From NCBI RefSeq assembly GCF_004799405.1, contig NZ_SSMW01000018.1, positions 1-49,876 on the forward strand: a stretch of DNA of 49,876 nt, read 5' to 3'. The notes below the pieces were generated by a model, which saw only the letters and a list, made by a program, of their open reading frames with translations, was not told the origin of the DNA and made no database searches. The DNA comes from Bradyrhizobium sp. Its GTDB lineage: Bacteria > Pseudomonadota > Alphaproteobacteria > Rhizobiales > Xanthobacteraceae. Shown here one piece after another: positions 26,955 through 35,465 of this stretch (the first letter of the stretch is position 1; each line of letters starts with the position of its first letter). The position numbers were made by a program, and so were the translations under genes.

Positions 26955-27209
26955 TCGCACCACTCACGCAAACCGAGCACGACGGACTTAACCTTTTTTC
27001 GCCCCTTCTGCCAAGCAGTGATTGATCTCGGGAATGAGCAAATTAACTGATTTTGTTGGACTTTTCGCTATCGCTCCGATATCAGAACGACCTCAACTCG
27101 TTGGTGGTCGCAACCCGCCAAATTCGTTCGATGCGATCCTGTTCGCTCCTGGTTTTGCTTTGGTATCGGATTTTGTGCGTGGTCTAGGAAGCTCGGGGGC
27201 GGACGCGAA
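26955..27209. promoter_or_regulatory. Divergent control region between the minus-strand glycan operon and rmlA
   Basis: The 255-base spacer separates the two longest transcription units of the locus and must hold promoters for both. It is noticeably more AT-rich than its surroundings (for example gcaaattaactgattttgtt at 27038-27057). A possible rmlA promoter is ttggac (27056-27061) followed after 17 bases by atatca (27079-27084); this matches the consensus only loosely. GGGGGCGG near 27195-27202 may serve as the ribosome site of rmlA. A 63-codon ORF inside (27022-27213) shows no protein character and is not called. Confidence 0.4.
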
Positions 27210-28091
27210 ATGACCAAGCCAAAATTCAAAGGCATCATTCTGGCCGGCGGACGAGGCACCCGGTTGTTTCCGGCGACCATCTCGATCAGCAAGCAATTGA
27301 TCCCGCTCTACGACAAACCGATGATATATTACCCGCTCAGCACCTTGATGCTGGCCGGCATTCGCGAAGTCATGATCATTTCGACCCCCCCGGCACTTCC
27401 TTTGTTTCAAGAGCTTTTAGGCACGGGGCGACAGATCGGAATGGAATTCGAATACGCGGTTCAGGCGGAAGCGAGGGGTCTGGCCGAGGCATTCGTCATC
27501 GGCGAAAGGTTTGTAGGCCGGTCCCATGCGGCCTTGGCGTTAGGCGACAATATTTTCCACGGAACCGGCGTCGGCAACGCCATTCGTCACGCGGTTGCGC
27601 TGGAAAAGGGTGCGTCGATATTGGCCTATTGGGTCAACGATCCCAGGCAATACGGCGTCATCGAATTGGACGAAAGCGGCAAGCCGCTTTCGATCGAGGA
27701 AAAGCCGAACAATCCAAAAAGCAACTATGCCGTCACAGGCCTGTATTTCTACGACAATGATGTGATTGAGATTGCGAAGGGGGTAAAGCCGTCCGCTCGC
27801 GGCGAACTCGAAATCACCGATGTAAACAATGCCTACCTCGCCAACGGAACCTTGTCGGTCGAAAAACTTGGACGGGGAGATGCCTGGCTTGACACCGGCA
27901 CCTACGACACCCTGCTCGAAGCCAGTCATTTTGTTCAAACGATCGAAAAGCGACAAGGGCAGAAAATCGCGTGCATCGAAGAGATCGCTTGGCGCATGGG
28001 CTTCATCGACGAGGAAGAGCTGGAACAGCTTGCCCATCCTTTGATCGTCAGCGGCTACGGCAAGTATATTCTCAACCTGCTTAAACACTAG
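27210..28091 (+). CDS. rmlA: Glucose-1-phosphate thymidylyltransferase
   Basis: A 293-residue RmlA, which makes dTDP-glucose from glucose-1-phosphate and dTTP, the first step of dTDP-L-rhamnose synthesis. Seen: [20 protein letters not shown] with the nucleotidyltransferase signature (about 9-28), [52 protein letters not shown], the [19 protein letters not shown] region, and the C-terminal [20 protein letters not shown] followed by [15 protein letters not shown]. Length is standard. It leads the plus-strand glycan operon; rmlD follows after 60 bases and rmlC is 8.7 kb away. Confidence 0.96.
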   Translation: MTKPKFKGIILAGGRGTRLFPATISISKQLIPLYDKPMIYYPLSTLMLAGIREVMIISTPPALPLFQELLGTGRQIGMEFEYAVQAEARGLAEAFVIGERFVGRSHAALALGDNIFHGTGVGNAIRHAVALEKGASILAYWVNDPRQYGVIELDESGKPLSIEEKPNNPKSNYAVTGLYFYDNDVIEIAKGVKPSARGELEITDVNNAYLANGTLSVEKLGRGDAWLDTGTYDTLLEASHFVQTIEKRQGQKIACIEEIAWRMGFIDEEELEQLAHPLIVSGYGKYILNLLKH

Positions 28092-28151
28092 CCGTGACCG
28101 GTGGCGGCAACCGTTACGCCGGGGCAATGGTTAAGCTGTTTGAGTGATTGA

Positions 28152-29030
28152 ATGCGAATTTTGGTCATTGGACGAAACGGACAGGTTGCAAACGTGCTTG
28201 CGCGGCTTGGCGCTGCGGGCAGGCATAGACTGACATGTCTCGGTCGCAACGATATCGATGTTTTCTCCAGGCGCGCCATCGAACAAGCCGTATTGCGATT
28301 TCAGCCCGAAGCCCTGATCAATGCTGCCGGCTACACCGCGGTTGATAAGGCGGAAAGCGATCGGGATGCCGCCTATGCGCTGAACCAGTTCGCCCCGCGC
28401 CTTCTGGCCGAGATTTCAGCGGCTCATCGTGTCCCGTTTATTCATCTCTCCACTGATTATGTCTTCGATGGAACGAAGCCGACACCTTACAAACCGGCAG
28501 ACCCGATCGGGCCGCTGAACATATATGGCGCATCCAAAGCGGCGGGCGAAAGCGCCGTCCTTTCGGCGAACCCCGCCGCCGTAATCCTGCGCACGGCATG
28601 GGTTTACAGCGACATCGGTTCGAACTTCGTCAAACGAATGCTGGAGTTGGGCGCAGAACGCGACGAACTGCGGATCGTTGACGATCAACTCGGCAATCCT
28701 ACCTTCGCAGACGATATCGCGGACGCATGCCTGCGGATCGCGTCGCACGAGAAACTACGCACAGGAGCGGCGGGCGGAATCTATCACTTCGCCGGCCGTG
28801 GCGAAGTGACCTGGTTTGGTTTCGCCGGAGCCATCTTCGACGGAGCGCGGCTGCGCGGGCGTCGCACTCCCGCCGCCTTGGTTGCCATCACCACGGACCA
28901 GTATCCGACGCCGGCAAGGCGCCCGGCCAATTCACGTCTCGATTGCACGCTGACCGAGGCCACATTTGGAATCGCCACGCAACCCTGGGAGGCCGGGTTA
29001 AAGATATGCCTGGACCGGCTGTTGGTTTAA
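28152..29030 (+). CDS. rmlD: dTDP-4-dehydrorhamnose reductase
   Basis: A 292-residue SDR that reduces dTDP-4-keto-L-rhamnose to dTDP-L-rhamnose. Seen: the nucleotide-binding start MRILVIGRNGQVANVLARL, INAAGYTAVDKAESDRDAAY, FIHLSTDYVFDGTKPTPYKP with Ser-Thr-Asp at 100-102, the catalytic NIYGASKAAGE with Tyr 125 and Lys 129, RTAWVYSDIGSNFVKRML and IVDDQLGNPTFADDIADACL. Length and motifs are typical of RmlD. It follows rmlA by 60 bases and precedes the exporter genes by 117 bases. No rmlB is seen in the window. Confidence 0.96.
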   Translation: MRILVIGRNGQVANVLARLGAAGRHRLTCLGRNDIDVFSRRAIEQAVLRFQPEALINAAGYTAVDKAESDRDAAYALNQFAPRLLAEISAAHRVPFIHLSTDYVFDGTKPTPYKPADPIGPLNIYGASKAAGESAVLSANPAAVILRTAWVYSDIGSNFVKRMLELGAERDELRIVDDQLGNPTFADDIADACLRIASHEKLRTGAAGGIYHFAGRGEVTWFGFAGAIFDGARLRGRRTPAALVAITTDQYPTPARRPANSRLDCTLTEATFGIATQPWEAGLKICLDRLLV

Positions 29031-29147
29031 AGCGACCATCCATGCCGGTTTCGATGCGCGGCATTTGCTTGACTTTGACGGTCGTCACGCGACATTTGTG
29101 GGCAAATGATGGGCTAAGGGCGAAAAACCTCCGACCCAAATACAGAC

Positions 29148-29975
29148 ATGCGGAACCAAAACGCGATGAGTACAGCCGAGGCAAGCGCCGGACCAAGAAA
29201 GCGGCGACCCAAGTTTTCCGTTTCGCACTATCTCGATCTGATCCTGACTCTCGCTCACAAAGAGGTCAAGGTTCGTTATAAGAACAATATACTGGGCTAC
29301 ATCTGGTCGCTGGCAAATCCGCTCGCTTCGGCGCTGGTGTTTTATTTTGCGCTGCAGGTGATATTCAGATCGAGCATTCCAAGGTATCCGCTGTTTCTGA
29401 TCATCGGTCTGTTCTCGTGGCAATGGTTCAGCAATTATCTTATCGGGGCCTGCAATGTCTTCATCAACAATGGCAGCTTGATCAAGAAGTCCGTGTTCCC
29501 GCGGTCGGTCTTGCCGGTCGCGCTCAATATCCAGGATGCATTCCACTTCGTGATGTCGATCCCGATCACCATATGCTTCATGTATTTTTATGACATTCCG
29601 ATTGGCTTAAGTATCCTTGGTGGCCTGCTGTTTCTTATCCCGGCTCAATTCTTTCTGCTGCTGGGCATCGGACTCGCCATTTCATCCATCAACCTGTTTT
29701 TTCGCGACATGGAACGAATTCTGGCGATCACGCTCAATATGATGATGTATCTTTCGCCGGTATTGTTTCCGATCGACCAGGTTCCGGATCCATACAAGGA
29801 ATGGATGAAATTTAACCCGATGACGCCGCTGATCGAAGCCTGGCGCGGGGTTTTCCTGAACAATGAGCTGCAATGGGGAAACATCGGTCTGATCTATCTC
29901 TATGCGGCGATCGCGCTTGCGTTCGGCACAGTCGTGTATCGCAGGTTGGTTCACGGCTTTGCGGAGGTCATCTAG
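29148..29975 (+). CDS. wzm: ABC-type polysaccharide exporter permease (Wzm-like)
   Basis: A 275-residue membrane protein of the ABC-2 type. Seen: an N-terminal amphipathic stretch HYLDLILTLAHKEVKVRYKN (connector helix and coupling loop), then NNILGYIWSLANPLASALVF, six hydrophobic segments, and NLFFRDMERILAITLNMMMY with LSPVLFPIDQVP before the last segments. This pattern is that of O-antigen, teichoic-acid and capsule exporters (Wzm, KpsM, TagG). It forms the channel for lipid-linked glycan across the inner membrane. Start uncertain: ATG 29148 or ATG 29166 (MSTAEASAG), neither with a strong ribosome site. The stop directly abuts the GTG of the ATPase gene. Confidence 0.93.
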   Translation: MRNQNAMSTAEASAGPRKRRPKFSVSHYLDLILTLAHKEVKVRYKNNILGYIWSLANPLASALVFYFALQVIFRSSIPRYPLFLIIGLFSWQWFSNYLIGACNVFINNGSLIKKSVFPRSVLPVALNIQDAFHFVMSIPITICFMYFYDIPIGLSILGGLLFLIPAQFFLLLGIGLAISSINLFFRDMERILAITLNMMMYLSPVLFPIDQVPDPYKEWMKFNPMTPLIEAWRGVFLNNELQWGNIGLIYLYAAIALAFGTVVYRRLVHGFAEVI

Positions 29976-30794
29976 GTGCAGGGGCCTCACGCGCGAACCC
30001 CGCGACATAGCGTGAGTCGCGACTTCGAATTGCGATCTGGCGAGAAACAACAGGTGGAAACCGCCCCAATTGCGATCAAATTCGAAAATGTCTCGAAGAG
30101 CTATTCTGATCGCACGTTTTTGGCTGGCGGGCTTAAGAACTATGCCTTGAATGGTTTTTCGGCCACGAAATACCGGAAGAGCCACTTGGTCCTGAGCAAC
30201 ATCTCCTTCGAGATTCGCCGCGGCACGACGGTTGCGTTCGTTGGACGCAACGGCGTCGGAAAGAGCACGTTGCTTGGGCTGATCGCGGGCATCATGCGTC
30301 CGGACAGCGGAGAAATCACGGTTGACGGGCGGGTCTCGTCGCTGCTCGAGCTGGGTGCGGGATTTCATCCCGATCTTTCAGGGCGGGAGAATATCGAACT
30401 CTACGGGGTGGTCCTCGGCTTCTCTCGCTCGGAGGTTCGACGACGGGTCGATAGCATTATTGCGTTTTCGGAGCTTGCAGAACATATCGAAACACCGATC
30501 CGCTTCTATTCAAGCGGAATGCTGGCGCGCCTGGGCTTTGCGGTAGTGTCGCAGCTTGATCCCGAAATCCTGCTTGTCGACGAAGTGCTGGCGGTTGGCG
30601 ACTTTGCCTTTCAGGCAAAGTGCAACGACGTCATTCGACAATTCCGTGCATCCGGCGGCACCATCGTCCTGGTATCCCATGCCGCGCACAACATTATCGA
30701 GCTTTGCGATGAGGCATTCCTGATCGAAAACCACGGCATCGCGGCGTCAGGCGATCCGCGCGAGGTGATGAAGCGGTATGAAGACAGGGGGTAG
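29976..30794 (+). CDS. wzt: ABC-type polysaccharide exporter ATPase (Wzt-like)
   Basis: A 272-residue ATPase of the Wzt/TagH/KpsT type. Seen: Walker A GRNGVGKST (90-98), LLELGAGFHPDLSGRENIEL (123-142, the family-specific gate-like stretch), signature FYSSGMLARLGF (177-188), Walker B ILLVDEVLAVGD (198-209) and the switch His in LVSHAAHN (about 235). The protein ends at 272 residues, so the C-terminal carbohydrate-binding domain of long Wzt proteins (about 400 or more) is absent. That implies export is not coupled to recognition of a terminal cap by this subunit. The GTG at 29976 follows the wzm stop with no gap; an internal GTG 26 codons later is an alternative start, just before the ATPase domain. 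Confidence 0.93.
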   Translation: MQGPHARTPRHSVSRDFELRSGEKQQVETAPIAIKFENVSKSYSDRTFLAGGLKNYALNGFSATKYRKSHLVLSNISFEIRRGTTVAFVGRNGVGKSTLLGLIAGIMRPDSGEITVDGRVSSLLELGAGFHPDLSGRENIELYGVVLGFSRSEVRRRVDSIIAFSELAEHIETPIRFYSSGMLARLGFAVVSQLDPEILLVDEVLAVGDFAFQAKCNDVIRQFRASGGTIVLVSHAAHNIIELCDEAFLIENHGIAASGDPREVMKRYEDRG

Positions 30795-30850
30795 CGACGA
30801 TCGATTTCGTTTATGCCAATTTCGAAGCGGCTGCCTGCCATGCGCATCTC

Positions 30851-30878
30851 TTGACAACGCTCGGATGCTGCCTATTCT
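30851..30878 (+). promoter_or_regulatory. Candidate sigma-70 promoter before the GT2 gene
   Basis: TTGACA at 30851-30856 is a perfect -35 hexamer. After 16 bases comes TATTCT (30873-30878), a four-of-six match to the -10. It lies in the 234-base gap after wzt, about 150 bases before the ATG at 31029, and could let the downstream glycosyltransferase genes be transcribed independently of rmlA. Sequence match only. Confidence 0.35.
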
Positions 30879-31028
30879 CGCTGTTTTGTCGAGGTTTTGA
30901 GAGCATTCCAGCCTTGGGAATGGAGAGCACGATTGTTAGTGACGTACTCCATATTTGTCCTTATTCAATTCCCGGTGTTCGCTTGAGCTAACGGCATTCT
31001 GTTAGACGTTTCGCTGGGACTTTGTTGC

Positions 31029-32774
31029 ATGTCGGCCAAGTTTGGAATTACCGACGATCAATACCAAAGCTGGATTCAGGATTTCGATACGCTTTCGCCG
31101 GCCGATTGCGAGCTGATCGAAAGACACATCGCACGCCTTTCATACAAGCCGCTGATTTCGATCATTATGCCGGTTTTCGATACGCCGGCGTATCTACTAA
31201 GAGAAGCTATCACATCGGTTCGCGAGCAGCTCTATCCCCACTGGGAACTGTGTATCGCCGATGATGCATCCACTTCCCCGCACGTTCAGGACGTCTGCCA
31301 GGCGGAGGCCGCCGCCGATCCCCGCATCAAGCTCATAAGGCGTGAAAACAACGGCCACATATCGGCCGCTTCGAATTCGGCCTTGTCGATCGCAACCGGA
31401 GATTTTGTCGCGCTGATGGATCATGATGACCTGATCCCGCGGCACGCACTTTACCATGTCGCAGTTGTCATCAACGAAAAGCCCGACGTGGACATCATCT
31501 ATTCTGACGAAGACCAGATCGACGCCGGCGGCCGCAGGCGATCGCCCTATTTCAAGACCGGCTGGAATCCGGATCTAATGCTCGGTCACAACGTGATGAG
31601 TCATCTGACCGTCTATCGAAGAAGCCTGCTTGAGAAGGCCGGATATTTTCGGGAAGGGTACGAGGGAAGCCAGGACTACGACCTTTCGCTAAGAGCCATA
31701 GCCGCAACGACCTCCGACAAGGTCCACCACATTCCCCACGTACTCTATCATTGGCGCCGCGGGTACGGATCTGCTTCGTTTTCAGAAGCCTGGCTGGAGA
31801 GATGTTGCGATTCTGCACGGCGTGCCATCGCGGACTACCTGGTCCAGAAAGGTGAGCGCGGAACGGTGTCCGCCCACCCTCTTATCAAAAACTGGCATCT
31901 TGTCAGGCGCGATTTACCGCCTGTCCCGCCACTCGTATCCCTGCTCATACCGACGAGAGACAAGGCGGATCTTCTGGAGAAGTGCGTTACCGGACTGCTG
32001 CGCCATACCGATTACAAAAATTTCGAGATCCTGATTCTTGACAACGAGAGCCGGGAGGCGGCAACCCGACAGTTGTTCAAGGAACTTTCAAAAGACGATC
32101 GCGTGCGGATTGTCCCGTATGATCAGCCATTCAACTATTCAGCCATCAACAATTTCGGAGCAACCAAGGCAAGAGGTTCAATTCTCGGGCTCCTCAACAA
32201 CGATGTTGATGTCATCGATCCGAACTGGCTTTCCGAAATGGTCTCGCTGGCCTTGCTTCCCGAAGCCGGCGCTATCGGCGCAAGATTGCTTTACGCAGAT
32301 GGCCGCGTGCAACATGGCGGCGTGGTACTCGGGGTCGGTGGAGTAGCAAATCATTTCAATCATCTTCTGCCCCGAGAAGAGTTTGGTTATTTCGGAAGAA
32401 GCATTATGAGATCGACTGTCTCTGCCGTCACTGGCGCTTGTCTGGTGGTAAGAAAACCCATCTTTGAAGAAGTTAACGGCCTTGATGAAATCAATCTGCC
32501 GGTGGCTTTCAATGACGTTGATCTTTGCCTTCGGATACAGGAGAAAGGCTATCGCAATATTTGGACACCGGTCGAGCTGTACCACCTGGAAAGCGCGAGC
32601 CGGGGTGTCGATACAACGTCAGCCCAATTTATCTCTGAAGCAAGCTATATGGTTAGCCGCTGGAGCAATGTTCTCGCCGAAGACCCGTTCTACAGCCCAA
32701 ACATGTCGTCCGAGAACGGAAGATTTTTTCTAGCGTCCCCACCGCGCGTGACTAAACCCTGGAATAACCTGTAA
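31029..32774 (+). CDS. Tandem family 2 glycosyltransferase (two GT-A domains)
   Basis: A 581-residue protein with two GT2 modules. Module 1 (about 42-260): LISIIMPVFDTPAYLLREAI, ELCIADDASTSPHVQDVC, FVALMDHDDLIPRHAL with DHDD at 131-134, and YEGSQDYDLSLRAIA. Module 2 (about 300-560): LVSLLIPTRDKADLLEKCVT, FEILILDNESREAATRQL, LGLLNNDVDVIDPNWLSEMV with NNDVD at 390-394, MRSTVSAVTGACLVVRKPIF and VAFNDVDLCLRIQEKGYRNI. Both retain their metal-binding acidic motifs, so both may be active, adding two linkages of the glycan. Enzymes of this layout are often rhamnosyltransferases in rhamnan or O-antigen loci; with rmlACD nearby that is a reasonable inference. ATG 31029, no strong ribosome site. Confidence 0.9.
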   Translation: MSAKFGITDDQYQSWIQDFDTLSPADCELIERHIARLSYKPLISIIMPVFDTPAYLLREAITSVREQLYPHWELCIADDASTSPHVQDVCQAEAAADPRIKLIRRENNGHISAASNSALSIATGDFVALMDHDDLIPRHALYHVAVVINEKPDVDIIYSDEDQIDAGGRRRSPYFKTGWNPDLMLGHNVMSHLTVYRRSLLEKAGYFREGYEGSQDYDLSLRAIAATTSDKVHHIPHVLYHWRRGYGSASFSEAWLERCCDSARRAIADYLVQKGERGTVSAHPLIKNWHLVRRDLPPVPPLVSLLIPTRDKADLLEKCVTGLLRHTDYKNFEILILDNESREAATRQLFKELSKDDRVRIVPYDQPFNYSAINNFGATKARGSILGLLNNDVDVIDPNWLSEMVSLALLPEAGAIGARLLYADGRVQHGGVVLGVGGVANHFNHLLPREEFGYFGRSIMRSTVSAVTGACLVVRKPIFEEVNGLDEINLPVAFNDVDLCLRIQEKGYRNIWTPVELYHLESASRGVDTTSAQFISEASYMVSRWSNVLAEDPFYSPNMSSENGRFFLASPPRVTKPWNNL

Positions 32775-32931
32775 TGCGTTTCCGGTACAAGAAGGCGTTC
32801 GCCCTTCCCAAGGAAGTTGTCCTAGAGTAACCAATTCAAAATGCGCCTTTGCAGCAAACCCAAGACCGGGATTTGCGAAGTAAGTGCGAAAATCAGGCTT
32901 TCGAATTCGCAAGAAAGCAAATGTTTGAGAA

Positions 32932-35268
32932 ATGGACACTGAACAAATAGCCGGCTTGATCGCAAAGCCCTACAGACACCTCCCGGAATTCGGCTACGAT
33001 TTTCCTACTGGACTTTTATTGGCCTGGCTGGCGTGCGGCCGGGTCACCCAGCTCGCGTTTGACCTGGAGACGGATCGAGGCGCCGATGATTGGACCTTCT
33101 GGTGGCTCCGCGGCGGACGGAAAAATTTCCCGGGCATTAGCGACGAACTCGATCGCGAGATTTTGCAAAAGCTGCACGTACAGCATCTGACACCCAAGCC
33201 GCGCGCCGAACGGCTTCAGTTAACGCCACTTCTGTCGTTGATCCACCGGCATCGCGACGATTTACGCGATTTATTTGACGTCGACACAGCAACCGGCTGC
33301 GATCAAATGTGGTACTGGTGGCTGTCATTCGGCGTTCAGGAATACTTCGGTTCTCCACCCTGGCTCATTGCTGCGCAGGTCAAGGCGTTGCACCGTCTTG
33401 ACGCCTCTTTTTTCCGAAAAACAGGACTCGTCCGACCAACGGCGATGGTCATGGTCGCATGGAACAACAACCCGGCGAACCGACAGCGGATCGACATAGA
33501 AACGGCCTCGGGCTCGTCCATCTTATGGCAGTCTTTTTTGGCGTCCGAAGCCAAAACGTTCAGGCTTCCGAACAGGGGGTTGCCGCATATCTCCGATACG
33601 ATTTCGCAAACTCAGTCGGATTTTTCAGATCCTCTCAAGGGCTTGATACCGCCAAACTTGGCGATTCTCCGCTTAAGCCGTCCGGACCTGCGGGCTGCGT
33701 TTGAGTACAGCGAACGCGGCATTTCCGATCTGGTGTTCTGGTGGCTTACCCATGGCCGCGGCGAATTCGCGGATTTGCGCCCCCAGATCGACCAGGCCTT
33801 GCTGCGGTCGCTACATCTCGATTTCCTGCCCGCGGCAGGTTCTGGAGCCGCACGTCGCCTCACTCCCCTGTTGGGCATCATACACGGTCACAGGCCGGAC
33901 TTGCACTCCACGTTCGATGTCGCCACACCGGATGGAATTACCGGAATGTGGCGCTGGTGGTTGGAGTACGGCGAGCGAGAAACATTCGGCACGCACACGC
34001 AAAAACCTGCACAAATGCCGTCACAGGCAAATATTCATGGCGGATTCGCCGCTGCACCGGCGCGGTCGTGGGTAGATAACGACAGACCATCAATCGCGCC
34101 CGCCTCCCCTCCGACCCGCGCAGGCAAGTCGGGGGTCTGTCTTGTCGGCCATGCCAAGGGCGAATTCGGACTGGGAGAGGATGTCCGCCTTCTTCGCGCG
34201 GCGCTGGATCAGGCGAACGTAGCCAACTTTGTCGTCAAGGCGCCCTGGCATATCACCGCCCGTGAATCGATCGACGAACCCGCGCTGGACGCCGCCGACG
34301 CCGGTTTTGACTCCGATGTCATATTCTATGCGATGCCGCCGTTCGATACGGTGATGCTGCTGAACAAGATCGGTTCGCGCGCGTTCTCGGCGCGGCGAAA
34401 GATCGGCTTTTGGCAATGGGAGCTCGAACGCTTTCCGGCTCCGGCAAACCTGGCCATGGCTCTGGTGGACGAGATCTGGTGTCACTCCGAACATGCCGCG
34501 ACCGCGTTTCGGCAGGCAACCGACAAACCGGTTATCAAGGTTCCCCTGCCCGTATCTGTTCCGGACACCGGAATCGCATCGCGCGCCGCGTTCGGCTTGC
34601 CCGAGCAGGCGTTCGTGGTTTTCACCAGTTTCGATGGCGCCTCGGCGATCGCCCGGAAAAATCCGCTCGCTGCGATTCTGGCGTTCCAGCGCGCGTTTCC
34701 GGCTGACGGAAGCGTTGACGCCCGGCTGATCGTGAAGGCGATGAACACCGACAATGACTCGCTTTGGCGGGAATGCCTGCGCAAGGCCGCCGCCGACGAA
34801 CGCATTGTTATCATCGATACCGTGCTGGACCGCGATGCCTACTACCGGCTATTGCGGGCGTGCGATGCCGTGATCTCGCTTCACCGCGCCGAAGGTTTCG
34901 GGCGGTTGATGGCCGAAGCGATGGCTTTCGGGATTCCCGTGATCGCATCGGGCTATTCCGGTAACCTGGATTTCATGACCGAAGAGAACAGCTGGCTGAT
35001 CGACGGAGACCTCATTCCGGTGTTGCCCGGCGACTATGCATTTCATCAAGGTCAGAGATGGCTGGAGCCCGACGTCGAGAAAGCCGCGCGAGCTCTCCGC
35101 GAGTGCGCAACGGATGATGGAAAGTGTCGGCAGCGCGTTGCTTTGGGCATCACCGATATTGCCTCGAAATACAGCCTCAAGACTTGTGGGGAGGCTTATG
35201 CAAAACTTCTGGACATGGACTCGATGGAAGTCCGGCTCACCGCACGACGCCAATGCGCATCCGTGTGA
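32932..35268 (+). CDS. Family 4-like glycosyltransferase with a five-fold repeated N-terminal module
   Basis: A 778-residue protein. Residues 1 to about 355 consist of a degenerate repeat of about 72 residues; the core pattern is FD-x-T-x2-G-x4-W-WWL-x2-G-x2-EF. Cores lie at 43-66, 115-139, 187-210, 257-279 and 328-352; the third is the most divergent. A stretch LTPLLSLIHRHRDDLRDLFD (97-116) recurs as LTPLLGIIHGHRPDLHSTFD (310-329). After a linker, residues from about 398 to 760 form a GT-B glycosyltransferase: GVCLVGHAKGEFGLGEDVRL, IGFWQWELERFP, FVVFTSFDGASAIARKNP, and the donor-binding LHRAEGFGRLMAEAMAFGIP. No family name is known to me for the repeat. The stop overlaps an ATG that begins a gene stub. 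Confidence 0.85.
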   Translation: MDTEQIAGLIAKPYRHLPEFGYDFPTGLLLAWLACGRVTQLAFDLETDRGADDWTFWWLRGGRKNFPGISDELDREILQKLHVQHLTPKPRAERLQLTPLLSLIHRHRDDLRDLFDVDTATGCDQMWYWWLSFGVQEYFGSPPWLIAAQVKALHRLDASFFRKTGLVRPTAMVMVAWNNNPANRQRIDIETASGSSILWQSFLASEAKTFRLPNRGLPHISDTISQTQSDFSDPLKGLIPPNLAILRLSRPDLRAAFEYSERGISDLVFWWLTHGRGEFADLRPQIDQALLRSLHLDFLPAAGSGAARRLTPLLGIIHGHRPDLHSTFDVATPDGITGMWRWWLEYGERETFGTHTQKPAQMPSQANIHGGFAAAPARSWVDNDRPSIAPASPPTRAGKSGVCLVGHAKGEFGLGEDVRLLRAALDQANVANFVVKAPWHITARESIDEPALDAADAGFDSDVIFYAMPPFDTVMLLNKIGSRAFSARRKIGFWQWELERFPAPANLAMALVDEIWCHSEHAATAFRQATDKPVIKVPLPVSVPDTGIASRAAFGLPEQAFVVFTSFDGASAIARKNPLAAILAFQRAFPADGSVDARLIVKAMNTDNDSLWRECLRKAAADERIVIIDTVLDRDAYYRLLRACDAVISLHRAEGFGRLMAEAMAFGIPVIASGYSGNLDFMTEENSWLIDGDLIPVLPGDYAFHQGQRWLEPDVEKAARALRECATDDGKCRQRVALGITDIASKYSLKTCGEAYAKLLDMDSMEVRLTARRQCASV

Positions 35269-35465
35269 TCGCACCCGACATCCGGAGGCATGACGCCGTC
35301 GGTGATTGCTGCCTTCTTCGTCCTGGGTGCGCACAGAGACGATTGATGCCGATGAGCCGGCTGGCATCCGCGCGGCGCGCGCGCCTCGAAACACTTCGGC
35401 GTCGTGCCGATGGACATCTAATTCTGGACCAAGCCAGGACCCTGCACCGTGCGCGTATTATTTAG
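35253..35465 (+). pseudogene. N-terminal stub of a glycosyltransferase
   Basis: An ATG inside the last codons of the preceding gene opens a frame that begins MRIRVIAPDIRRHDAVGDCC and ends at 35465 inside the next gene. The first 20 residues match the start of the GT4 domain in the 11677-13311 protein (IHIVATNIFQRDAVGNLCL), and ARLETLRRRADGHLILDQ resembles the later ENLLSRLKPNDIIVYFFS. The rest of a glycosyltransferase is missing. The overlapping start suggests an operon gene that was later cut off by the junction with the gene at 35449. Short similarity judged by eye. Confidence 0.45.
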
